A DNA stretch of 64,000 nucleotides. Origin: DATMXT01 sp963662765 (GTDB lineage Bacteria > Bacillota > Clostridia > Oscillospirales > Feifaniaceae). How positions within the stretch are numbered: position 1 is the stretch's first letter; every line of letters begins with the position of its first letter. The position numbers were made by a program, and so were the translations under genes. Positions 50,319 to 57,828 of this stretch are shown here, piece by piece. The notes under the pieces are model-generated. The model did not search any database. It had not been told where the DNA came from and worked only from the letters and a program-made list of their open reading frames with translations. The stretch lies in NCBI GenBank assembly GCA_963662765.2, contig CAXXUP010000006.1, positions 62,001 through 126,000 on the forward strand, in the 5' to 3' direction.

Positions 50319-51009
50319 ATGACCGCCTCCGACTATAGTGTGGACAAAGACGGTCGTTTTATTGGCATCAAGAACTTTTTTGCGCGATGACTGGAACAGA
50401 GCGGTGGATCCGCCGCATGTGTTGTGAGTTTTTGCACTTGAAGACTGAAATGATCCGCCGGTTACTGCCGCCGCACTAAGCTGTGGCAGTAACCGTGTTG
50501 ACGGGGGCTCACACTTGCCGCCTGAGTTCATTAAGTTGTTCTGGAACCATTTATCACGCCCAAGACCAAAGTGGACTCAATTTCGTCAAGCGCAACAATT
50601 ACGCTGCCATCTTGAAAATTATATGTACCGCAAGACTTTTCATCTTTTGCACCGATCCTTATGCGTTCGCAGTTCCGGCGTAAGCGCTTTGTTATAGGCC
50701 ATCATTCATCTGCAGCTTTCATCCTGGCGGGGACTTTTGATAGCTAATAGAATTGAAAGATTACGATAACTGAACACATGAATACGGATACTGTCGAACT
50801 GCTTCATCACACCAACGCAATCAGATGCCTTTGGGCTTTCCGGCCTCTTAAAAAGCGGTGGATAAAAAAGCCTGCTTAAGCAAAAATACGGTCAGACAGG
50901 GATTTTCCATTTTGTTAAATTTAATAATGGAAATCTAACTATGTAAACAATCGTTGCCTTGTGAACATTTATACCATTTTTTGGGGATACTAAAATACGA
51001 GGTGAAATC
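50319..51009. other. Gene-poor gap upstream of the germination operon
   Basis: 691 bp with short fragmentary frames only. A 34-codon frame starting near 50778 lacks an RBS. Near 50455-50500 there is a GC-rich inverted repeat (GGTTACTGCC / GGCAGTAACC). AT content rises from about 50700. The last ~50 bp hold the sigma-G-like promoter of gerA. The patchwork suggests decayed sequence, but no parent gene is recognisable. Confidence 0.55.
50962..50992 (+). promoter_or_regulatory. Sigma-G/F-like forespore promoter of the ger operon
   Basis: TGAACA (50962-50967), 18-bp spacer, GATACTA (50986-50992). Compared with the sigma-G consensus (TGAATA, CATACTA) each box differs at one base. Confidence 0.6.
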
Positions 51010-52557
51010 ATGCTTGGCGATTTAAAAAGATTCTATCGCACAATGCGGCTTAAAGCGGCCGGCGGAAATATGAACGCGGAGGAGCCGAAAAAAGCTGTGC
51101 CGATACCGGCATCCTCGGCGCAGGTTAAGGCTGCGCTTGAAAGTGCTTTTAACGGCAGCTTCGACTTTGTGCTCAAGGCGTTTGAGGACGACACAGTTTT
51201 GATGACATATCTCGACGGTCTTGTGGATAAGCTTCTGATCTCGGAATCCATTGTAACCCCGATTGTGCAAGTTGTGGACGAAATAAAAACCGGGGGCAAC
51301 AAAAAAAAGAAAGCCGCCTATTTAAAAACCAAACTTGCTGCGCTGTGTGACATGAAGGAGTTTACCGATTTCAACGCCTGCATTGATTCAATCCTTTCAG
51401 GCTGTACCGTCATTTTTGTTGACGGCGACAAGGTGGCTCTCAACATAAGCCAGCAAAAGTTTGAAAGACGTGCAATATCGGAGCCGGCGTCAGAAACCGT
51501 CTCGCGCGGCTCGCGCGAGGGTTTCACGGAGGCGCTTTTGGTCAACACCACACTGATCCGCCGTATTGTGAAAGACAGCAATCTGGTTTTTGAACTGATG
51601 ACCATCGGAAGAATTACCAAAACAAGTGTATCCATCTGCTATTTGAAGGGGATTGCAAACCAGGAGATTATTGATGAGGTTCGCAAAAGGCTTAGCAATA
51701 TTAAAACCGAGGCCGTACTCGAATCGGGTTATCTCGAGGAATATATAACGGATTCTCCGTTCTCAATCTTCCCAACGGTCTTCAACAGCGAAAGGCCGGA
51801 ATCGGTGGCTGGGAAAATTTTGGAGGGGCGGGTGGCCATCCTGTGCGACGGCACACCGAATGTGCTGACCGTACCCAACCTTTTTGTCGATTATCTTCAA
51901 TATGCAGAAGATTACAACAATCGCTGGGTTTTTTCAGTGATTATCCGAGCGGTTCGGCTTTTTGCTCTCTTCCTGTCCATTACAGCACCGGCTTTTTATA
52001 TTGCGCTTTTGTGCTTTCATCCGGATGTCATTCCTTTTGAGCTGATGGTTACACTCACGGACTCGCAGCAGGGGGTACCGCTTTCACCGCTGAATGAAAT
52101 GCTGGTGCTGACCTTGATTTTTGAGGTTATAAAAGAAAGCGGCCTGCGCATCTCACGCTCCATTGGACAGGCGGTGAGCATCGTGGGCGGCCTGATCATC
52201 GGTCAGGCGGCCGTGCAGGCGGGAATATTCAGCGCCCCCTCCGTTGTCGTTATTGGGGCGACCTCCCTCAGCGCTTTCATTATATCAAAACTGGACGCAA
52301 CGATCATCATTATGAGAGTGTTGCTGATGGTAGCGGCCAATATGCTCGGGATACTGGGCATTGTGCTCTTATCAATCGGGTTCCTGATTTATATGTGCTC
52401 GCTCAAATCTTTTTGCGTGCCATATCTTTCACCGATCACTCCGCTGTGCGGAAAGGATATGAAGGATACATTTATTAGGATTCCGCTTTGGGCGATGCTC
52501 GAAAGACCTGAGACCATCACCAGACGTTATGGAGGAAAGGATACAGGCAGCAAATAA
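51010..52557 (+). CDS. Spore germination receptor A subunit (GerA/GerKA family)
   Basis: 515 residues from ATG 51010 (RBS gaggtg). A soluble N-terminal domain of about 290 residues (VDGDKVALNISQQKFERR, RRIVKDSNLVFELMTIGRITKTSVSICYL) is followed by about five membrane segments (LFALFLSITAPAFYIALL, SIVGGLIIGQAAVQAGIFS) and a short basic tail. Part of the inner-membrane nutrient receptor that triggers spore germination. The next gene starts inside its 3' end or just after. Confidence 0.95.
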   Translation: MLGDLKRFYRTMRLKAAGGNMNAEEPKKAVPIPASSAQVKAALESAFNGSFDFVLKAFEDDTVLMTYLDGLVDKLLISESIVTPIVQVVDEIKTGGNKKKKAAYLKTKLAALCDMKEFTDFNACIDSILSGCTVIFVDGDKVALNISQQKFERRAISEPASETVSRGSREGFTEALLVNTTLIRRIVKDSNLVFELMTIGRITKTSVSICYLKGIANQEIIDEVRKRLSNIKTEAVLESGYLEEYITDSPFSIFPTVFNSERPESVAGKILEGRVAILCDGTPNVLTVPNLFVDYLQYAEDYNNRWVFSVIIRAVRLFALFLSITAPAFYIALLCFHPDVIPFELMVTLTDSQQGVPLSPLNEMLVLTLIFEVIKESGLRISRSIGQAVSIVGGLIIGQAAVQAGIFSAPSVVVIGATSLSAFIISKLDATIIIMRVLLMVAANMLGILGIVLLSIGFLIYMCSLKSFCVPYLSPITPLCGKDMKDTFIRIPLWAMLERPETITRRYGGKDTGSK

Positions 52558-52618
52558 ATTTGAGTCCGGCGGTTGCCTGGAATTCGACAGGGGTTGCCTT
52601 GGGAAGGGGCTTATCGCG

Positions 52619-53785
52619 ATGATTAAAAAGACTGTCTGCGCGATTCTTTCACTTATGCTGCTGTTTCTTGGGGGCTGTGCCGACAACCGCGATATCAACA
52701 GCCTTGCCATCATTACGGCGATCGGCATCGACAAGGCAGCAGATGGGAAAATTGAATTCACGGTCCAGATAATCGGCCCGTCTAAACAAAGTGGCTCACA
52801 GATGGGGTCCGACTCACCTAAGGGTGGTGGAAGTTCGGCGATCAATGTCACATCAGAAGGTGCCACCACCTTCGAGGCAGTGCGCAACATTATCCCAAAA
52901 CTGAGTAAAAAAATATATTTTTCGCATCTTCAGCTTTTGGTAATCGGCGAAGATATGGCGAAGGAGGGCCTCGATCAGATATGGGATTTTTTCGAGCGCG
53001 ATCACGAAGTCAACAGGAAATACAGAGTGATTGTGGCCAAAGGCGCAACTGCAAAATCCATTATTGAGGCGACAGCCAACGTGGATCAACTGGGCGGAGT
53101 GGAGATCACGAAAACAATTAACAGCGAGGCATATGGAAAAAACGTTAAAATTCAGGGATTCGAAGTATCGGGACTACTCAGCGAACCGTTGACAGGCCTC
53201 GTGACCGGCGTAATAGACCCTGCTGGATCGGATGAACTCATAGACATGAAAGTGGAGGGCGGCGCCGTTTTTAAAAACGCCCGACTTGTGGGATATCTTG
53301 ACGATAATGAGGCAAGAGGGTATTTATTTGCGTCAAATCAGATCAAGAGTACAATTTTGACGATTGCAAACCCCAGAGAGCCTGGGAACCTGGTTTCAAT
53401 TGAAGTCGTCCGAAGCAACGGCAAGCTGACAGCCGACTTGAAAAACGGAGAGCCGATGCTCGGCATTGAAATAACAGCGTACGGAAATATCGGCGACGAG
53501 CAGGGCAGCGCAGATCTGACCGGTCTTGACGATGTAAAAAAGCTTGAAGACGAGACAAAGGCGCGAATATCCGAGGTAATCCGCGCGATGCTTGATAAAT
53601 CTCAAAAAACGTTTGACAGCGATATCCTGAATTTTAATAATCTGTTATATAAGCATCACTATGATGAATTTGTAAAAGTAAAAGAAAACTGGGACCGGCT
53701 TTACGCGGATGCCGATATCGATATCAAGGTAAAGTTCACAATTAAAAGGTCGGGGATGATCACGAAACCGGCGTATGAGCAATGA
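52619..53785 (+). CDS. Spore germination receptor C subunit (Ger(x)C lipoprotein)
   Basis: 388 residues from ATG 52619 (ggaagggg upstream). Lipoprotein signal LFLGGC, then DNRDINSLAIITAIGID, typical of Ger(x)C, and a conserved three-domain body through FTIKRSGMI. The C subunit is anchored outside the inner membrane beside A and B. The longer frame overlapping the A gene is rejected because the signal peptide begins at this ATG. Confidence 0.92.
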   Translation: MIKKTVCAILSLMLLFLGGCADNRDINSLAIITAIGIDKAADGKIEFTVQIIGPSKQSGSQMGSDSPKGGGSSAINVTSEGATTFEAVRNIIPKLSKKIYFSHLQLLVIGEDMAKEGLDQIWDFFERDHEVNRKYRVIVAKGATAKSIIEATANVDQLGGVEITKTINSEAYGKNVKIQGFEVSGLLSEPLTGLVTGVIDPAGSDELIDMKVEGGAVFKNARLVGYLDDNEARGYLFASNQIKSTILTIANPREPGNLVSIEVVRSNGKLTADLKNGEPMLGIEITAYGNIGDEQGSADLTGLDDVKKLEDETKARISEVIRAMLDKSQKTFDSDILNFNNLLYKHHYDEFVKVKENWDRLYADADIDIKVKFTIKRSGMITKPAYEQ

Positions 53786-53857
53786 ATTTCTAATTGGCAA
53801 CGATTCTGTCGTCACCGTTGACAAGTCAATCATTTCAGTGCCGGAACGGGGACATTT

Positions 53858-54082
53858 ATGAAAATCATGGAATTAATGGGACTTTTAGCGGTTTTCGCCT
53901 TTATCGCAGTAATCGACATGCCCAAACTCAAAGCAACGGCGAATAAACAAAAATATCTGGCCGTCTATTTTTCTCTATTAGGTGTAGGTATTCTGCTCGG
54001 CATTCTCGAGATATTTCAAGTCATCCCGGATTTTTACAAGAGTCTGGTCCCCTTTTTTCAAAAAATATCCAAAGCTAAATGA
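53858..54082 (+). CDS. Small two-segment membrane protein of the ger operon
   Basis: 74 residues. Two hydrophobic segments (MGLLAVFAFIAVIDM, and AVYFSLLGVGILLGILEIFQV) joined by a basic loop. RBS ggggac. Small two-TM proteins (D subunits) accompany some ger operons and modulate receptor activity; that role is inferred from position between the C and B genes. Confidence 0.7.
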   Translation: MKIMELMGLLAVFAFIAVIDMPKLKATANKQKYLAVYFSLLGVGILLGILEIFQVIPDFYKSLVPFFQKISKAK

Positions 54083-54126
54083 ACGCTCATTAAACAAACA
54101 TACAATCTGTTAATAAGGTGAAGCCA

Positions 54127-55219
54127 TTGAAGGAAGAAAAAATATCATTCTATCAGGTTGTGATGTTGATTGCAGGGTTCTTTCTGGGGACATCCATTGT
54201 TCTGAATCCTGCAGCACAAAATGGCGCTGACGCATGGTTCTCAGAGCTCGTGGCCATTGCGGCGGGTCTTCTCGTGGCCTGCATCACAGTTGCGCTTGCG
54301 TTGAGGCATCCCGGGAAATCACTCGTGGAGATATTGATTTTTTGTTATGGCAAGGTTGGGGGCAAAATCGCGGGTTTTTTTTTATTTGCTATATGCCATG
54401 TGGCTGTCAAGTGCCGTTTTGCTCACTTTCTGCAATTACAGCAACAGCATAAGCTACCCCGAAACGTCTATCCTGTTCCTCTCGATTTGTTATATGTTGA
54501 TCATCGCTTTTGCGGTGAAAATAGGGCTTGAGGCGATGGGGCGGATCAGCGAAGAGCTGACTGTACTGGGATTTCTCATCGTTGTCGTCGCGTTTTCCAG
54601 CATGTTCACGGAGTTTCACCCCGATGCTTTCCTGCCCATGCTTAAAGACGGCATAATGAAACCTGCCTTCAGCGGCCTCATGGAAGGACTACTACCATTT
54701 GCCGAAGTCTTTCTGGCACTCAACATCATGCCCAACCTGAATGATAAGAAAAAGACCGCGAAATCTCTGTACCTTGCGGTCCTTGTCGCAGGAGGAATCA
54801 TGTATTTATTCACGATAAGAAATATCAGCGTACTGGGAGTATCTGTGGCGGCGAGAAATGTTTTTCCCTCAGAAAAGGTTTTCAGGTTGATGCCGGCTGT
54901 AGACATCATTCCGCTTCTCGATATCAACGTAATCGTGTTTGGCGTCTTGAAGGTAGCGCTCGCACTCTATGCACAGGCAAAGATGCTCGGCGACATCTTC
55001 GGTTTAAAGGAATTTAAAATTAATGTGCTGCCGCTTGCGGCGCTCGACATCGTTTTTTCGACCATAATGACCCATGATTTTATCACCCAACTTTATGTTG
55101 CAAAGAACATTGTTGTTTTAATGTATATTCCTGTATTGGTTATAATGCCTCTCTCTATGTTGATCATTTCGCTGCTAAAAAAAAGAAAACCGAATACACC
55201 ACCTCTTAAACTGGAATGA
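54127..55219 (+). pseudogene. Spore germination receptor B subunit (GerB/GerKB family), frameshifted in a T9 tract
   Basis: Frame one from TTG 54127 (RBS aaggtg, 6-nt spacing) encodes KEEKISFYQVVMLIAGFFLGTSI... through KVGGKIAGFF. The second frame continues YLLYAMWLSSAVLLTFCNY... with eight or so further membrane segments to 55219. The join is in a run of nine T (54375-54383); eight would give one ~363-residue protein of normal family length. GerB proteins are APC-type ten-TM germinant-binding subunits. Without the frame correction the receptor would lack its ligand-binding subunit. Confidence 0.85.
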
Positions 55220-55296
55220 CGGTTCGGGCGTGATGAGGATAATCATCTAACCGGAGGGCAATATTAACCCTTTCGGTTTTTAGCGTGGGTACGGCA

Positions 55297-55344
55297 TAAA
55301 AAAGGACACAGCTTTCACTCCCTCGGATAGCTGTGTCTTTTTTG
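55297..55344. terminator. Bidirectional terminator between ger operon and SLH gene
   Basis: AAAAAAGGACACAGCT-loop-AGCTGTGTCTTTTTT. Confidence 0.85.
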
Positions 55345-55400
55345 TTCGAGATGAAGGGGGCCGGCTCAAAGCGCCGGTAAGAGCTTCGCTCGGTGGTGTG

Positions 55401-56420
55401 TTACTTCTGAATTATGGCCGAATAGCCGTTTGTGTCAATTACAAAATCACTTGACGTGCCGATGATATACCCCTGCATAGAAACGGCTTTCCCGGTGGCG
55501 GCATAGGTCCCGGTGTCAAGGGTGTCGGAGAAGACAACTTCTTCACCGGGGGCGATCTCTGCCTCATTCATTACCGCAATGAACATCTTGTCGGCCGACC
55601 AGGTGTACAAATTGTTGCCCTCGGCGTCAAAGAGCTTGAAGTCGTACTGTTGTCCGCTCGTGTGGTTGATGACGATGGCCTTGTCCGTGTTGTTGCGGAT
55701 GGCAAGCGACATTGTCAAGGCACCGTCCTCATCAAGCCGTGCGGAGGAATTCACCACGACGCTAAGCTTATAGCTGTCGAGCAGTGTCACCAGTTTGGAG
55801 GTGACGGTGACGGCCTCGGCCCTGGTCGCGCCGTCCTTCGGGAAGAGCTTGTTGTCGCCCCGGCCATTGACGAGTTTCAACACAACGGCGGAGTAAATAT
55901 CGCTGCTGTATGCTGTCGTAATTTCGGCATCGTCGTCAAACGGCATGGGCATCATCATGATCATGGCATAATTGCCGCCGGTCTGAACATTTAGTGCATT
56001 CATGATCCAATGGATCATCGCCTCGCGGGTGAGCGGCGCGTCGGGGTCGAATTTTCCGCCGCTCTCGATGATTCCGGTCGTGACCATGTCGGTAAGCTCG
56101 CTCGCGCCGACATCAGAATTTGTCATGTCCTCAAACGAGTCCGAAATGTCGGTGGCAGCGAAATAATTGATGCTGATGCCAAGCGCCCGGTGCAGCAGGC
56201 GTGCGAACTCAATGCGGGTGATCTTGATTCCGGGGCAAAATTCCCCGTTGCCGTTTGAGAAAATCTCGGTATAACCATATTTTGCTGCCGCATCCTCAAA
56301 CCATTTGCCGGAGATGTCGGTGTAAACGGCCCCAGTCCCTGACTGCGCTAAAACCGACATGGGCACGGCCGCGAGCAGCAGAGCGGCTAAAATCAGTGCC
56401 GTAATCTTAATTTTCTTCAT
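55401..56420 (-). CDS. SLH-domain envelope protein with C-terminal BsuPI-like domain
   Basis: 339 residues. A signal peptide (KITALILAALLLAAVPMSVLA) precedes about three S-layer homology repeats (WFEDAAAKYGYTEIFSNGNGEFCPG, ITRIEFARLLHRAL; FDPDAPLTREAMIHWIM; LFPKDGATRAEAVTV). The last ~110 residues resemble the BsuPI intracellular proteinase inhibitor fold (AIRNNTDKAIVINHTSGQQYDF, YTWSADKMF, IAPGEEVVF). SLH repeats bind pyruvylated cell wall polymer. Single gene whose upstream DNA carries a 33-bp direct repeat. Confidence 0.82.
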   Translation of the reverse strand: MKKIKITALILAALLLAAVPMSVLAQSGTGAVYTDISGKWFEDAAAKYGYTEIFSNGNGEFCPGIKITRIEFARLLHRALGISINYFAATDISDSFEDMTNSDVGASELTDMVTTGIIESGGKFDPDAPLTREAMIHWIMNALNVQTGGNYAMIMMMPMPFDDDAEITTAYSSDIYSAVVLKLVNGRGDNKLFPKDGATRAEAVTVTSKLVTLLDSYKLSVVVNSSARLDEDGALTMSLAIRNNTDKAIVINHTSGQQYDFKLFDAEGNNLYTWSADKMFIAVMNEAEIAPGEEVVFSDTLDTGTYAATGKAVSMQGYIIGTSSDFVIDTNGYSAIIQK

Positions 56421-56436
56421 ATCTTTTACCTCATTT

Positions 56437-56527
56437 TAAGTATTCGTTCTGTTATCTTGACGGCTTGCAACAGGGGAATGTTCCGCACACCAATTAAGTA
56501 TTCGTCTCGGCATCTTGACGGCGTGCA
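56437..56527. repeat. Diverged 33-bp direct repeat upstream of the SLH gene
   Basis: Copies at 56437-56469 and 56495-56527, 58 bp apart start to start; both read TAAGTATTCGT-N6-ATCTTGACGGC-n-TGCA. The similarity continues weakly for about 20 bp (GTTCC). Probably a duplicated promoter/operator segment. Confidence 0.65.
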
Positions 56528-56550
56528 GTGCATAATTGTTCCACGCAAAT

Positions 56551-56577
56551 AAAAACGGTGCCTTCCGGCACCGCCTT
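56551..56577 (-). terminator. Terminator after the MerR gene
   Basis: Minus strand CGGTGCC-ggaa-GGCACCG followed by tttttattt. Confidence 0.85.
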
Positions 56578-56601
56578 TTAAACGCCTGAATAGTTTAAGC
56601 G

Positions 56602-57588
56602 CTATTTTTGCGACTCTCTGACAGGCATCAGCAAATCGAGCTGCATATCCTCGGGCTCCGTATTCCCGCTTTTGACATGGCTGACATAATTCAGATGCTC
56701 ATCGAGCAGCCCGCACATATGCGCCTGATCTTGCAAGTCTCCCGCAAAAACGTATTTCTCGCTTTTGCTGGCCCAGTCGAAAAGCCACTCCCATTCGTTG
56801 AAATTGCCCATTGCGATCATGTGCGCGGCGTACAGCCCTCCGGCAAAATGCTTTTTTGTAAGCGGCGCCGGGACTTCAAAGTCATCCGGTATGGTCACCC
56901 ATATCTCGTATCCGTGGAATCCGGTTTCATCCGACGGGTTCGGGTGATTAAAGCCGTAATGCCTGAGATCCGGCTTGATTTCATACAGGTCGCTGTCCCG
57001 CACAAACCGGTCGATGATCTGGTAGGAGCGGGACTCCGGGTCATCTCCGACGCAGTGGGCGGCGGCAACTGTTGCGGGCGGCAGATAGACGATGCGCACA
57101 TCGCTCAGCCTCGATAAGCTCTCCTCGGCTTTTTTCAAATTGTCCATAGTCTTATCCTCCAAAAAATTGATACTCATATGGGATAAGGACTCTATGGAGG
57201 CCAGCATGGCGGCGTCTTGCGTAATCAGGCGGTGAATTTGTATATCCGCTGTTTTTTGAAGTTCATCGACAAACCGGCCGAGAATGTCTTTGATCGTTGA
57301 CAAAGCGGTAATTTCATCGTTTAGCTCGCTGATATTCCGGCGAAAAATCTCGATGGCCGTAACAGCGTCGGGGTTATGCAAAATGATTTTTATTTGCTTA
57401 AGCGGTATTCTCAGCTTGCGTAAGATCAAAATTTGGGGAAGCCGGGTGAGCGTGGCTTCCTCGTAAATACGATAGGCGTAGTCGTCGCGCCGGATGCTGT
57501 CGATAAGTCCCACCTGCTCATAATAGCGCAGCATTCTTGTGGATATGCCAAAGCTCTTTGAAACCTGGCTGACGGTCATGGTCTCCAT
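56602..57588 (-). CDS. MerR-family regulator with C-terminal effector-binding domain
   Basis: 328 residues. N-terminal MerR winged helix (MTVSQVSKSFGISTRMLRYYEQVGLIDS), a coiled-coil linker (about 75-130), and a ~160-residue C-terminal domain resembling GyrI/BmrR effector-binding domains (GFHGYEIWVTIPDDFEVP, FAGGLYAAHMIAMG). It is expected to bind a bulky ligand and twist its promoter. The promoter upstream has the diagnostic 19-bp spacer with a dyad, so autoregulation is likely. The ligand is unknown. Confidence 0.88.
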   Translation of the reverse strand: METMTVSQVSKSFGISTRMLRYYEQVGLIDSIRRDDYAYRIYEEATLTRLPQILILRKLRIPLKQIKIILHNPDAVTAIEIFRRNISELNDEITALSTIKDILGRFVDELQKTADIQIHRLITQDAAMLASIESLSHMSINFLEDKTMDNLKKAEESLSRLSDVRIVYLPPATVAAAHCVGDDPESRSYQIIDRFVRDSDLYEIKPDLRHYGFNHPNPSDETGFHGYEIWVTIPDDFEVPAPLTKKHFAGGLYAAHMIAMGNFNEWEWLFDWASKSEKYVFAGDLQDQAHMCGLLDEHLNYVSHVKSGNTEPEDMQLDLLMPVRESQK

Positions 57589-57615
57589 AACTCCGTACCC
57601 CCCTTTCTGAATTGG

Positions 57616-57646
57616 AGTATAAACTGCGACACGGTGTCGAAGTCAA
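57616..57646 (-). promoter_or_regulatory. MerR-type promoter/operator (19-bp spacer with dyad)
   Basis: Minus strand TTGACT (57646-57641), 19-bp spacer, TATACT (57621-57616). A perfect 13-bp dyad CGACAC-C-GTGTCG (57627-57639) sits inside the spacer. Confidence 0.85.
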
Positions 57647-57706
57647 CAGGTTTTTCATATCAAAATGAACTTTCCATTTTCATCATCATACCATATCTCT
57701 TTATAT

Positions 57707-57747
57707 AAAAAAACATACCTTTCCGTAAATGGAAAGGTATGTTTTTT
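57707..57747 (-). terminator. Terminator of the ABC transporter operon
   Basis: AAAAAACATACCTTTCC-gtaaat-GGAAAGGTATGTTTTTT, usable on both strands. Confidence 0.9.
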
Positions 57748-57828
57748 GCGCCAGTGAAGGCATATAACGCACAGCTAATAAATTGCGGAAAGGTACCGCC
57801 CGCCGAACAGTCCGGCCAAGAACCGTTA

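Noticed and set aside
50778..50882. 34-codon frame in the gap before gerA
   Set aside because: No Shine-Dalgarno and no protein-like features beyond basic residues.
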